Source of the DNA: Wurfbainia villosa
Lineage: Eukaryota; Streptophyta; Magnoliopsida; Zingiberales; Zingiberaceae
Reading direction: 5' to 3'
DNA length: 64,000 nt
Assembly: GCA_025175895.1 (NCBI GenBank)
Contig: CM045989.1
Location: 128,167,272-128,231,271, forward strand
Below are positions 10,860-23,361 of this stretch, piece after piece. The first letter of the stretch is position 1. The number at the start of each line of letters is the position of its first letter. The position numbers were made by a program, and so were the translations under genes. The notes below the pieces were generated by a model. The model was given only the letters and a program-made list of their open reading frames with translations. It was not told where the DNA came from and did not search any database.

Positions 10860-11356
10860 CTTGTTGGGAATTTGACCGTTACTAGAGGGGGGGGGTGAAT
10901 AGCGTTTTGATATTGCGTGATGGAATTCGTTCACATGCTTGCCTATGATTGTTAGTACGCAGCGAAATATAAAAATAATGCAAATAAATATACAATCACA
11001 AATACAAGCACAAGAGCACAACAATATAGCGTGGTTCGGAACATCAAGGTTCCTACTCCATGGGTTGGGCTCGAATGAGCCCTAGCGATGCCAAACACCA
11101 CTAATAATCAAAACACTTTTTCTCAGAACAATCCGGAGGTGGAGGAAACCTCTTACAATAATTCTTACAACAATAAGAATCAAATACAAGCTAATACAAG
11201 TAAACTACACAAAGTAAATTAAAGAAAACTTTACATAATGTGAACCTGAGTGCTTGCTTTTGGTTGCTTGAGAAGAGCCTTGAAGGTCTAGATTGCAACA
11301 ACAAATCTCCTCCAATTCGCCTCAAGGAACCTTAGCCAAATATTCGTCCATGAGCT

Positions 11357-11365
11357 CCTTTTAAA
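11357..11365 (-). promoter_or_regulatory. TATA-like box of gag-only copy 2
   Basis: TTTAAAAGG on the minus strand, followed by AGCTC. It occupies the place of CTATAAAAGGAG in the related LTRs of C and E, so it is probably a decayed TATA box. Confidence 0.5.
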
Positions 11366-11393
11366 GCTTCACCTCGGGATAGATTCCACCTAG

Positions 11394-11776
11394 CAATCGA
11401 CTGATCGTGACCATCAGTCGACTGCTCCTGTAGCCATTGTGAGACAACGACTTAATCCATGTTGGATAAGTTCCAATGGATACACTGGCAGTCGACTGCT
11501 GGGTTATGGCAGTCAGGACTGACCAGTCGGCTACAAAGCATTCTGCTCCCGTAACCCCAACCAACAATCGACTGCCATCCATGGCAGTCGACAAATAAAG
11601 CCATCAGTCGATTGCCCAATGTTGGCAATCGACTGTCAGGCTATTTCCTGCAGTCGTACAGTAGTCGACTCTGAGCAGTTCGACTAGCCAGAATCTCAAT
11701 CGACTGCTGCAAGTCAACTCGGTTGCCAAGTATCAAAACACTTGACCAGTCAACTGGTCTAAATCCCTAGTCGATT
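11394..11776. repeat. CAGTCGACTG palindrome array in U3
   Basis: About ten sites, perfect or with one change (for example CAATCGACTG, CAGTCGGCT, CAGTCGATTG). It ends about 30 bp upstream of the TATA-like box of this minus-strand LTR, so it sits where enhancer or repressor sites of U3 are expected. Confidence 0.85.
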
Positions 11777-12533
11777 AATAACCTCAACCATGAGGTTTAA
11801 CCCTAATTATGATGCTCTCATACTTGTTAGACCACCCTTAGCCTAGACCTAAGCCTTCTAGTCACCTCCGTTAGCCTCATGCCTATCGGATCCCTCAAAG
11901 TCATCCATGACTTATTCATCCATACGCTAACCTTCAGGTGCTTCCATCAGCTATTGTCATACTATGTTGGTCTATACTACCAAAGCACATTGGGCATATG
12001 CTGCCAAGACTCCCGCTTGGACTTTACACCGTCAAACATTATACTTATACTGCCAAGACTTCCGTTTGTACTTTACGTCACCAATATCACCCCTTGGACT
12101 TCCCTTACCAACCCATGTTGAACTTTCCATTTGCCAAGACTCAAGCTTAGACTTTCCCTTGCCGAGACCCATGCTTGGACTTTCCATGTCAACCCTTGTT
12201 GGACTTTCCATGCCAACCCATGTTGGACTTTTCCATTGCCAAGACTCAAGCATGAACTTTCCCTTGCTAAGTATACAAGAGTTGGACTTTCCATGCCAAG
12301 TGTCCTACTTGGACTTCTCTATCATATGGTCAATCTCATGTCAACCATATAGTCAAACAATGGTCAAACCATCGTCAAACATCAAAATACCACTCAAGTC
12401 AAACTCGAGTCAAGTCAATCATGACCTGGGTCAATTACACCAACAATCTCCCTAAAACATTGTCAAATATCAAAATACTACTCGAGTCCAACTCGAGTCT
12501 AGTGAATCATGACCTGGGTCGATTGCACAAACA

Positions 12534-12668
12534 ATTATCTAGATCTGAGAGGTCATTGATGAAAAATAAGTTTTGACCTAAAGGACGAGGATGGTGAAAG
12601 AAATGTTGATGCATATGATCAAGAGTAATATGATTAAAAGGTGCAGGGGGTGTCGGATCTAGGGTAGG
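12534..12668. other. 135 bp of unassigned sequence between two LTRs
   Basis: On the minus strand it is open through its length (fragments PTLDPTPPAPFNH and LGQNLFFINDLSD) and could be a scrap of an element's coding tail, but I do not recognise it. No TSD links the two flanking LTRs across it. Confidence 0.3.
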
Positions 12669-13954
12669 TGATAATGAAGTGCAGCGACGATGAATCTCTA
12701 CTATCAATTTAATTACCAAACCCTCTCTATGCAAAAGTAGCATTGGGAATGGCCTGGATCGTCTCCCACGGAAGGCAACGGTGAAAGTCGGCTCTACAAC
12801 AAAGGTTTTTCTTAATAGGATGGGGGTTTGGATTTGAGGATTATGCAACTACACAAGATAATAGGAATTAAAGAAATAAACTATAAAAATAAAGGTAAAT
12901 TCTGCAACTAATAATTAAATGCACTTGAAGTAAAGGCTATTCTAAGAAGCAATTCATCAAACACATTGAACGCAAAATAACTAAACAACTACACAACTGA
13001 AAATTCATCCAATTTCAAATGTAAAGCAATTGGCAACTATAAAGTAAGTGTAACAATCAACAAAATGAAGCAATTGATCATCCCACAAAGATTTGCTCAA
13101 ATAATGGACAGAATACTCCAACTACGTTCGACGGAGCTCAATCGAGTCTCTGGAGTGAAATGAATGGAGAAGATGATGGAAATTGCAAAATCTGGAAGCT
13201 TGGTGGTGACTCCTTGCTCTCCCGAATCCAGTGAAGCTTGGATGATGTTGTCGAGGAGGAACTCCTCCGTGAATTCACAAGAGAAGGTGATGGTCGGCTG
13301 GAAGGTGGAGAACGTCGTCGGATTCTTCCGATGGAGTGGTTCTTCATTGAATCTGCGTTGGAGAGTTGTGACGGCGTGTGCTAGGGCTCTAAAGTGGAGA
13401 AGATTCCCAAAAACCCCCTAAAAATCCATTTTATAGTTGCCCAAACGAGGGATTTTCACCACGACACGGTCGTGCCAAAAGACACGACCGGGTCGTGGGG
13501 CGTTCTATGAAAAAAAAGTTTCTGCTGCTACAGTATTTTCACTGTAGCTACAGTGATTTTTCTATAGCTACAGTACTGCGCCATGCCAAAAGGCACGACT
13601 GGTCGTGCTTCATTTTGACCTCTTTCTTCTCAAGCTACTATGGTGATTTCACTATAGCTACAATACCGCTACTACAATACTTTTGTTATAGTACCATTTC
13701 TACAGTACGCTGTTATAATACTTTTGCTATAGTACTTTGCTACAGTAAAATGCCCCGATTTTCACTTGACATCCCTTACGAAAACAAAGTATACAACAAT
13801 TAGTGCTAAGGACATCAAATTAGCATATGTTTGCATTAAAGTGCTAAATTAATCCAATGCTCGTAATACATGATAAATATGATGAATTAAACATACGAGT
13901 GAATTAAAATGTTAAGGAATGAATCAAAATAATGCATCAAAATATGAGTTATCA
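12669..13954. mobile_element. Ty3-type (Athila/Tat-like) LTR, 1,286 bp
   Basis: Bounded by TGATAA at 12,669 and TTATCA at 13,954. The end sequence and layout match the LTR at 458. It contains a hairpin pair built on CACGAC...GTCGTG at 13,459-13,499 and a CTACAGTA repeat block. Neither flank shows a PBS or PPT, and the flanking 5-mers (GTAGG and AGATT) differ. It is therefore either a solo LTR whose TSD has been lost or a piece of a rearranged element. Strand is not decided. Confidence 0.55.
13528..13747. repeat. CTACAGTA / TATAGTA inverted-repeat block
   Basis: At least eight copies of CTACAGTA, CTATAGTA or their complements within 220 bp, able to pair with each other. Such blocks make a folded transcript likely. 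They lie inside the Ty3-type LTR. Confidence 0.7.
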
Positions 13955-14100
13955 AGATTAACCAAGACCTTAAAAAAATTTTTAATTTGATCAACATTGA
14001 TCTAGATCAAGTCAAGGATAAAAGCAACCTAGGACTTAATCAGAATAATCAAAACCTAGATTAGAATAATCAAACCTTAAGACAATCATCAAAACCGAGA

Positions 14101-14902
14101 TCTTATTAATCTAGATAATTCCGAATTAAAAAATTCTATTTTGAAAAATTTCAACCATAAAAAATTCAAAATTAACATTAAAAAATTCCAAAGATAATCT
14201 AAATAATAATAATTCTACTTTGAAAAATTCTAGCAATCTTATCTTAAAAAATTCTAATAATTCTATTAATAATTATACTTTGAAAAATTCTAACAATGTT
14301 ATCTTAAAAAATTCTAATAATTCTACCTTTAAAAATTCTAACAATTTTATCTTAAAAAATTCTAATAATTCTATTAATAATTCTTCTTTGAAAAATTCTA
14401 ACAATCTTATCTTAAAAAATTATAATAATTCTATTAATATTTCTACTTTTAAAAATTCTAACAATCTTATCTTAAAAAATTCTAATAATTCTATTAATAA
14501 TTCTACTTTTAAAAATTCTAACAACTTTATCTTAAAAAATTCTAATAATAATTCTGCCTTTGAAAATTCTAATAATCTTATCTTAAAAAATTCTAATAAT
14601 AATTCTACCTTTAAAAATTCTAACAAACTTATCTTAAAAAATTCTAATAATTCTATTAATAATTCTACTTTTAAAAATTTTAATAATAATTCTACTTTTA
14701 AAAATCTAATAATCCTATTAAATCTATTTTAAATTCAAAATCTAACTAAATTAAAAATTTAAAATTTAATAATCAAACTAATAAAATTAATTATAATAGA
14801 GTAACATTTGATTATACAAAAATTAATAATTTAGCAATTAAACCTTCAACTTTTAGAAATTCAACAAATAAAAATTTACCTAAGAAGCGAGCAATTCTTT
14901 GA
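14101..14902 (+). pseudogene. Asn-rich gag-like relic
   Basis: Near the end, at 14,797-14,902, the frame reads RVTFDYTKINNLAIK and ends KKRAIL before TGA. This lines up with the VPFDYGT segment of the gag in copy 1, just before its basic tail. The preceding 500 bp is a tandem repeat encoding runs of LKNSNN and STFKNSNN. The long open frame in it starts at TTG and not ATG, and the VTFDY segment is in another frame, so no intact protein is encoded. The link to gag rests on this short match and on position. Confidence 0.45.
14220..14710. repeat. AT-rich minisatellite with AAAAATTCTAA core
   Basis: Over twenty copies of AAAAATTCTAA(C/T)AAT with spacers CTTATCTTA, TTCTATTAATAATT and CTTTT, arranged in a higher-order unit of roughly 60-90 bp. 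Units keep a multiple-of-three register over most of the block, so a 170-codon frame stays open. Confidence 0.85.
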
Positions 14903-16031
14903 ATTGATTGAATACAACATGCTCATGCATACATATCATTTTAATTAATTACCATGCTTATTTTTGTCATATCATACATACTAGTCTTAAATTAAATCTC
15001 ATAAAATGATTAGATATGAAATGGTTAATTAACCTTAATAACATAGTATCAGGACGCGGTGAGATGATAGTACATTAGGGAAATGAAGCCTCGTGTATCC
15101 GGGTTAGATAAGGAGTATCTAGCTTGGTGCACTTGACTAAGTGGAACTAGCTGAAGCTACCTCACCACATCCCAAACTTGTTAGACCAGGATGTAATCCT
15201 CAGTGGATTAAGTGCACAATTTCTTAAGATTGTCTTTGTCTAACGAAGTAGTCATTTTTTCGATCAAAGAAGATCTCTGTGCCTCACCACGACCTGGAAG
15301 TCATCTTTTGAAATGTTCACTTAATTAACTAAAGGCTAAATCCGAATCTAACACAAGATTAATTAATTTTTAAATCATTAACATTAACTAAGTAAAATTA
15401 AATTCATCTCACAACACCTATAAGGATAACTGGTTGATCATGTAGAATTGGTGAGATGGTAAGGACAACAAATTGAAAATAGTTTTGAAAATGATTTCAT
15501 AATTTATATATACATAAATAGATTCTTAAAACTATTTTTATTGGTTGTCATGATTGTTGTGTGTAGCTATACATAGTTTTCAAAATAACTCTGCTTCTTA
15601 AAATGATGGTTAGTTGACCAATATTGAACATCTAAATCTTTAGGTCAACTTTAGACACCTAGACCCTCTGGACACTTAGGTGATCCTTCCTTATGGGCAA
15701 CAAAGATGTCCTAAGAGTTTGTCAGACAAAAGGGGAGACCCTCTAGATAAACTTTCCTTGTGGCTAACAAGGATGTTAGGTTAAGTGGGAGGTTATAATT
15801 GGATAATCATCATAGAAGTTGTTAAAAATATTATTATTATTTTTAAAAAAATTTCCAAATACTTTCAAAATTTAAAATCCTTCTTTTTGATAAAATGCCA
15901 AGGGGGAGAGAAGACTTAAGTTGGACAAACTTAGTATCTCTAGCTACCTCTAGTTTGGCATAAACCCAATAGACATGAGCCTCTAGAGTACCTCTAGGTT
16001 AGGACGGTCACATCCTAACCTATGATATACA
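14903..16031 (+). other. Non-coding 3' region of relic C, left part
   Basis: No supported frame. Contains 'ccaagggggagag' (15,899), like the purine-rich stretches in the corresponding region of copies 1 and 2. Ends at the TSD TTGTT (16,032-16,036) of element G2. Confidence 0.5.
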
Positions 16032-16036
16032 TTGTT

Positions 16037-19000
16037 TGTCACGCCCCGAGAGTATGCCGTGCTGAAAAGCAAATGGACGGCATCTCCCCTGTACGTGGCA
16101 ACATATCGGGATAATACAAGGCCCGTAGGCCCACAACAACAATATGATATACACAGATATCAACATATCAAATGCACTAAACATAGCGGAAACAATATAA
16201 ACAGATCAATCAGATACAAAGACTAACTGTGCACTCCGGAGTGACTTGACATGACAAGAATCATAACAGAAATCGAATCAAAGACCAAATACATACAATA
16301 TGTCCGTATATCACAAATACGGAAACAATACAGGAAAAAAACCAAACGAACAATCCGTAAGGATACAACAACACGAAAAACATATCCATTCATCCGGTGT
16401 GAGATGGGATCAGCTAGCGGAGCTCCGAACATCCAAGAAATCTTCTACCTGTTATCTGGGCGACAGGAAGCCCAGGGTCCAGGGGTGGTGAGTATAAACT
16501 CAGGGGTAATATATAGAAAGTGCATGAACAACATATAAGGATAGATCTACAAGTATACATGTGAAGATCTACAGGTATACAACATGAGCCCAATAGACAT
16601 ACAGTCATATCCATATCTAATAACAAGTAACTACAGTAAAGTCATACTCAGTGTATATACTAAACTGATCAACTGAACAGGAAGTAATGTACCAACGTAC
16701 CCGACGGTCTGCAACACCATAAGCTATATCATCCTGACAGATATACAATAACATAACCCATATAATGTATCAAGTCAATCCCACACCTGACCAATACTCC
16801 AACATATGAACAATATATGATCACCTGTAATAACAATCCGGTCCATACCACACAATGACATGATGCTAATCAAATGCAAATAACAGTCTGAATCAACGAA
16901 TGTATCATGCTCAACACATAGCAGTAAATAAAAATGCAAATGGCATGTATCATGATGAACAAACATGTGCAACAATCATAGCTCAATCAAATGCAGCATC
17001 TCACAGGCATATGTAAAACATATATCAAATACATGCATACATATATATATCTGCAATGCATATGCATGGTCATACCAGCGCACCCCACTCGCTACCATGA
17101 CCCCAGTGTGGCCTAGGTGGCAGGACATGACAACTATCCCGACTCCAGCCGCCACCACTCTCGAGTGACCGAGTTGGGTAGTATGAAACAATAGCTAGCC
17201 CGCCATAGAGCTATATGCTACCCACACGGGGGTCCCTGCTGCTAGCTGCTCCATCCCTACCCATGAGTAGACGAGCACCGCACCCAGGACAACTGCACAT
17301 TACACGACCACTATCTATAGTGGGTGAGTGCGCTAACTACCACTCCGCACAGTGGCCAAGTGCGCATCTCCAGCTACCACCATCCATAGTGGCCGAGAAC
17401 GGCACGCACAACAATGCTCTGCCCTCAACCCTGCAACCACTACCCCGAGTGGCCGGGGAGGCAGGATGACTGACGACTCGTCTCAACCACAAGGCAGACT
17501 CACCACAAGATGCATGAAATGTAATGATGCATAGCTCACACACAAATCCTCGCAACACTCCCTAACTCACGGGGAGACCTAGTCAACCAAAAGTCAACCA
17601 TGCAAGGACGACAAATCCGTAATCACAACCTATTTACCTATGTACAGATAAATAGATCCGTCAAACTAACACACTGATATGTATATGATACAACGACCGA
17701 CCTCATAATTTGGACTCATCACCTAACCTAGTGATGCAACCCAGTAACCCAATCTGAGGTCATAAAAATAACCCTAACCACATGTTCTTACTAAACATCT
17801 ATCAGCTAACACATAATAGGGTTTTATAGTTCTTATCCGTGCTAGATAATCAATGAAGTAACAGAGTATATATCTCAAAGGTCAAGGCAGTACAAGCATA
17901 TGATTAAATATGAGTGGATCTAAGGTAAACAGGTATATACATATATCCAAGATCATGCACTGGAATTGATCAAAACTACCGGACCAGGTAGATATTACCC
18001 ACCTGATACATAATCCGTGCTATCCATCTCCACATTCATGTATCCCTCACCATCAAAGTCCTGTAACAATAGGATACAATTAAATACCATCACATATCAA
18101 ATGATCACGAATAAACATGATTGTTCTCCAACTATACCATCACTAGATCAAGCTTACCAAACTAAATTTCCATTGTCCACAGTAGTTCTGGAATCAAGCC
18201 TTCAATCGAATAGAAATAATCCCTAGTTAAATACAAGAATACCTGAAATCACAATATATATATATATATCTGTTTTCATCCGATCCTCACTTCCAACATC
18301 CTTATTCAAATAAAACAATTATGCTCATCCCATATGTACCGATCGACTACCATTCCAAATAGGGCAGATCTCATATCTCAGCCGATCTTAAACCAATTCA
18401 ATCGCCTTTTAAGATAGTTGTTTATATCCACATTGCATAGAACAAAAATATAAACAGACTTACCATGAATTGCTGTGGCGAATCTGCAATTCCATGCTCA
18501 AACCACTGATAGTTGCATTGATGGTGCTTCCTAGTTATGAGACTGGTGGTCACTCATGAAGCAACCCTAGATCGCAACAACCACTGAAATCCCAATCATC
18601 CACACAACTGATCAATAACAACTTACCAAAAATCAGAAACATAAAAGTTGTATCAACAATCTGTCGATTGATCCACAGATCTAATTGTGGCTAACCTGGA
18701 CACTCAGCCGCAAAGGGGATGTTCGCCGACGATGGGGCGGCAACCGATCGAACTCACAGCGGAAAAAGGCGGAAGAAGAGAGAAGATATCTACGATGGTC
18801 GACACTCGATGGTCTCCCGCTCGAAGTAACCTCCGACGACCAAGCAGCGGCATCGATCGGCTTGTACCGCCTACTCACGGTGGAGATCAACGGCAATGAC
18901 TAGCTTCAGATGCCGGCGATTGTGGCGAGTTGCTGCCGTCGGAATTGGATGAAAAATGCGGAGGCGAGATCCGGCTCGGGAAAGGCTGGCGGCCGACAAG

Positions 19001-19492
19001 ATGCTTCGGCGAAGCCCGCTCGACGTCCCTCCCTACAACTGGATCTCCCTTCGGAAATAATCGTCGGCAGCAGCTGTGGTTCGGAAGAAACGAGAAATGA
19101 GGAAGAAGCAAAAGGAAAATGGTCAGATCTTCCACCGTCGGCAGCAGCAGTCGCCGGCTCACGAAGGAAGAAGAGACGGAGCCGAAATCGCCGCGAGAGG
19201 GGAGGAGGAAATCGCGCGATTGCGATCTGTGGAAGAAGCTGCGGATCGGGTTTTGGGGTTCGGTTCGAAAAGTTTCATTAAAAACCAACCAATTGACTGA
19301 GCTAGCTCAAGTCTAAACCAAAGCTAACCTATGTCCAGTCCAAGTTAACTCAAATCACCCAACTCCCCAATTAAGCTTAAATCTTCCTCGTATGGACTCC
19401 TTTTGAATCCGGAAAAATTTCTAAAAATTTCTGAAAATTCCACGAGCTAATTCTCAATTAGCAAAGGCTATTTTTTTTTTTCGTATCTTACA
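16037..19492 (-). repeat. G2 3' LTR (3,456 bp)
   Basis: Plus-orientation start TGTCACGCCCCGAG; end ATCTTACA followed by the PPT complement. Carries the CCACT/AGTGG hairpin array at 17,156-17,452, a (TA)n tract near 18,250, and a GC-rich block at 18,690-19,290 where ORFs of 60-130 codons overlap on both strands. Those frames exist in both LTRs simply because the LTRs are near-copies. Confidence 0.9.
17156..17452. repeat. Array of five CCACT...AGTGG mini-hairpins in G2 3' LTR
   Basis: Stems at 17,156-17,167 (CACT/AGTG), 17,308-17,323 (CCACTA/TAGTGG), 17,340-17,355 (CCACT/AGTGG), 17,377-17,392 (a weaker CCAC-type) and 17,437-17,452 (CCACT/AGTGG). Loops are 4-8 bases and vary while stems are kept. 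Three of the last four are followed by CC(G/A)(A/G)G. Confidence 0.8.
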
Positions 19493-19506
19493 TTCTCCCC
19501 CACTTA
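19493..19506 (-). other. Polypurine tract of G2
   Basis: Minus strand TAAGTGGGGGAGAA directly upstream of the 3' LTR. The same tract occurs in G3 at 31,163-31,176. Confidence 0.85.
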
Positions 19507-22500
19507 TAAAAAATTTGGTCCCCAAATTTTCGACTTATATACTTGTACGAGATGTCATAATAACCATCTCAAGTATCCGGAGAAAAGTCACACCTCAAGT
19601 GACTAAGTGGGGTACTATGCTCGAATATTACATTCCAGCTCCTATATATACGCTCTCAATCACCATTTTAAAGTCTGAATAACACCTTCCTATTGACCAT
19701 CTATCAAAAGATAGATAATCGTACCCGAGTGGAGCTCTATACCCATGACTTGTGGAAGACTTTGCTAGAATCGTAAGGTGAATCATGAATCACTATCAAA
19801 AATGATACTCAAGGATACTCCATGGATATCATTCCGTCAAACGATCCAACGAAATCCATCTTACGGCTCGGAAGAAAATGAGCGGACCTAGTTAATCGAT
19901 CATTGACTACCCAAATCCTATCAAGTCCTTTCCGAATTCTAGATAATCTCCCAACACAGTCTAACGTACTAGACTCTCACTTCATCACGGTACGTAACCC
20001 TACTGATCACAATATTTCACCTTTGCTTGTTGGCATACCCAACATCAAACTACGAATCAACCATGTTCCACATATCGTTCCACCAACCGGAACGTCTCAA
20101 TACTCACTATTTTTGGATACACTCCGAATAAATCATCACTCTCGAATGAAGAGTCTCCTGAAACAACTCTTCCTAAATCGAAATAGAACTTTGTAACTAC
20201 TATCCTTCATAGAGACGGAGATTTATTCTCACAAGAGAAATTAATCTAATGTCCAAACTTCACTCTGTCACCCAGAACTGAAAGTAACTAGGAGACTATA
20301 ATGACTAATCTCGCTAGTTTCTCAACTAGCATACACATAATATACGTCTCATTTAACTGCATCGGGATCGCTCCTAATCCCTGCAATATTGCATCTATGT
20401 GCAGTACCCTTCCATCCATATCGGACGGATTAACTAACACTGACACAAAAGTCAGCCACCTTCTAGGCCCTGAAACCTAGCTTGACACACTTCCGACCAG
20501 GTGATTCCCATCACCTTCTTGGTCCAACAAGTCGACGATGTAGTATCGCTAGAACATGCTATTCTCATCTATGGTAAATACCAAATCAATCTAAAGAAAC
20601 CACAACTTCCTTCAAGATTGGGAATATATCCATAAATATATCCTCCACAGATATGATGACAATCGATCTCAAATACTCCAAGAGTACTTGATTCCTCAAA
20701 TCCATGAACGACTAAATCGTCGATAAGTCTAACAACATTATCAATCAGCTCTATACACCTGAATCCTTTTACCCTATGCTAATGATAGCTCAATCATCAC
20801 ACTGAAAATGATAATTGTACGACACTAAGTCACTACAATATCAAACCTCCAATCGTAGGCCAACCCTAGGATATACACAGGTGTCATTTAGCTAACCTAA
20901 ACAGATCATCTATCCCCAACGAAGGATATTCATTCACAACAACTACTGCATTCCATCATCGATAATCGATGCATAACTCAAGGTCTGACTCTCTTCTAAC
21001 AAAGAGTTACAAGTCTTTTCAAGAAGAAACACTTAGGCAGATAAATCTCCAATAGTGTTTAGCGACACTGATACCCATAAAATCATCTCCCGGTATGAGG
21101 TCCCAATTATTAGGACTATTCTCGAAATCACCCTCCAATTACATATTCCTACTTGCCCATGCAGTGGCAAGCCCGGGAGTTCATCTGAAACTATATCCGA
21201 ATACTCTCAGATTATACGTACATCCGAGAGTCCTAATATACCAACGCTTTAACAATCCAACTAACCGTAAGGATATGTCTATAGTAGAGGTATGTCTAGC
21301 AAAGGTCAAGGGTATCCCTTGACTTCTTGGTTGTCGATCAACATCTCACCTGATGGTAGAGAAAAATCACCAACCCACAAGTCGATAGGAACCCTTCGAA
21401 CCCTATCAAAGAATGTTCTAGACAAAGATACCTATAAACTATCAGTATCTCTCGATATATCCGCAAATAGGATAACCTAAAGTAATACCCCGAAGGACCG
21501 ATCCTTCGTTCTTCTATACTTTTTCTCGAGTAATCATGTAAACTTGTCCAACATTTGTTCTGGATGGCCGAGCTCATGTAGATGCAAAGACTATTATGGA
21601 GGAACTGAAGTCAACTGCTGAAACTGAGGTACAATCTGAAACAACTGCATTGGAGATGATAAACACTGTTGTACTGGCAAAAGATACACATCCGGCTGTA
21701 TAATACTGAAGAACTGTAAACATCATAGCACGCTCCATCTCTGTGAAAGGTATAGCTGCAACTGGAGAATACTGCATAGATACGACTATCGTCGTAAAAT
21801 CTCTCTCCTCTATATAAATCATAACTACGCCTGGGAAGGTAACTGTTGCTGTCGTCTGGGAAGGTAACAATTGTTGTCTTGACGCTCGAGTCTTCGAGAT
21901 GTCTTGGTACCGATATCCATCTTCCGGATGAAAGTATCAAAGAACTCCAACTATATCCGTAGTAGATCGCCCGATGTGATAACCTAATCTTCTGTAATAA
22001 TCTCGGCTTTCGAGGTTGTGGATCGTCCGCTCGAAAGCATCATCCATAGTCTTCAACTGAGTCTTCAAAATACATACTCTCCTCGTAGATACCGGCTGCT
22101 TATAGTAGAAACAGATACAATGGTCCATCGGATAATCTGGCTCTGTGTCTCGTCGTAACCCGCACTGCACACACATAATCTCCTTTCGGAGTCTTTCCTC
22201 TGAGTTCGCTGATAAACATGAGAAGCTGCTGACAATCTACAATCGCTCTTCTATGATCGGAAAACTCTCCAATAGTCGCTCGTGACTTACGACTTTAATC
22301 TTGCTCCTTTTTATCCAACATTTGGAGATTTCGAATTCCAATAATTTGACTCACAATATCTGCTTATCAAATCTCCAACTCTTTAAAACACTTACTACGG
22401 AGTCTTTTCTATACACATGACTCGGTCTATACACTTCCGGTAGGATCTGGTAGGAGATCCAAACATCATGATCAAGATGTCAACCAATAACCCGTGGGTG

Positions 22501-23340
22501 GTCAAAACCAACCCAATCACATTCTTGGGCTATTAAATAGTCGTAACCTTCGCAAGTCTAACGACTCTGCATGGTACCTTCGTAATCAAACGATCACCCT
22601 ACTCGATGCCCAAGAATTCCCTGACAATGAGTCAAAGAAGATGACGGGGGAAAATACTATCTCACAACATCACTGCACTATGACCAAGTGATACATTATT
22701 TCCCGAAGGTTATTTCCTATCTCTTCCACCAAGTACCGACTAAAATCCGGATAATGGTATTCAACTAACACTACTATCTTCGTATAACCCGAGTCAAGTA
22801 CTCCAAAAGTACTCCTAATGTTATACAACCTAGAACGATCAGTCCGAGGATCAAAATCCCCATGAATATCATCCACTAATTTTCTACTATCTGCATCCGC
22901 AATAGTATACTCGCTTGTCCATTACCCCATGGGTAATGATCTGACTAACATAATTAGTGGAAATCTTAAGACTGAAATCCTTGATCTCCACAAGAGATGT
23001 GACTACCAAATCTCTTCTTTCCGACTCGGTATCAGTCGGCTCTCAAAGGTAATTACCTTTTCGATAGCAGGTACATGTCTAATAACCTCAACATATCGTT
23101 CCCGTGGTCATCTCAAACCACGGTTACGAATACTGATTAACATACTACAAGTCATGCACTGTTATAAGCAACTAAATGCATAGGCAATAGAAGGATATGT
23201 AATAACAATTAACATACCTTAAACCTTGTAGCTCAGAGATGTCCGCAACAGCCAGATCCCAGAACTCACGAAACAAAACCAAGTAAAGCAAAACTCGATG
23301 TCCGAACGAAATCAAATCCGAAAATGGACTTCACAACCTA
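19507..23340 (-). pseudogene. Gag-pol relic of G2 (no intact domain)
   Basis: Alignable by eye in order with G3. Traces of the chromodomain/integrase C-terminus lie near 19,640 (compare 31,285) and of the integrase core near 19,790 (compare 32,110). A degenerate FIDD catalytic motif of reverse transcriptase lies near 20,565, and the segment around the DYRQLNAVT motif is near 20,945. A protease/RT linker is near 21,170 (compare 34,085). A double zinc-knuckle region at 21,937-22,176 has several ligand Cys lost, and gag lies beyond. The body is about 3.1 kb shorter than G3's (solo LTR excluded from the comparison, about 1.2 kb). Stops and frameshifts occur throughout; the protein products cannot be made. 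Confidence 0.65.
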
Positions 23341-23354
23341 GGGCTCTGATACCA
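23341..23354 (-). other. PBS of G2, initiator tRNA-Met type
   Basis: Minus strand TGGTATCAGAGCCC, separated from the 5' LTR end (23,362) by seven bases. Confidence 0.9.
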
Positions 23355-23361
23355 ATAAAAT

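Larger units (their letters stand above)
6141..12533 (-). mobile_element. Gag-only copia-type element, copy 2
   Basis: Minus strand: 5' LTR 12,533-10,862, PBS 10,859-10,847, gag relic 10,795-9,159, non-coding 9,158-7,303, purine tract AAAAAGAGAAAGAT just above 7,303, and a 3' LTR fragment 7,302 to about 6,141. No pol. Its 3' LTR is cut at almost the same LTR position as that of copy 1, and the two are joined tail to tail. Confidence 0.75.
10862..12533 (-). repeat. 5' LTR of gag-only copy 2 (full length, 1,672 bp)
   Basis: On the minus strand it runs from TGTTTGTGCAATCGACCC at 12,533 to ...TTCCCAACA at 10,862, followed by the PBS. A start-like duplication lies 88 bp in (12,445). The palindrome array (11,776 down to 11,394) precedes a TATA-like TTTAAAAGG at 11,365-11,357. 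The C-run next to the 3' end (CACCCCCCCCCTCTAG, about 10,880) recurs in the LTRs of B and E and marks the family. Confidence 0.85.

Noticed and set aside
12507..12848. 113-codon minus-strand ORF
   Set aside because: It crosses the boundary between one LTR, a 135-bp spacer and another LTR; only the spacer part could be a coding scrap.
14220..14732. 170-codon Asn-rich protein as a prion-like gene
   Set aside because: No ATG start, product of a minisatellite, embedded in a transposon relic.
18910..19281. 123-codon ORF repeated at 26,239-26,610 as a possible conserved gene
   Set aside because: It lies in a GC-rich part of the G2 LTRs, overlaps equally long frames on the other strand, and is shared only because the two LTRs are near-copies. 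No known domain.
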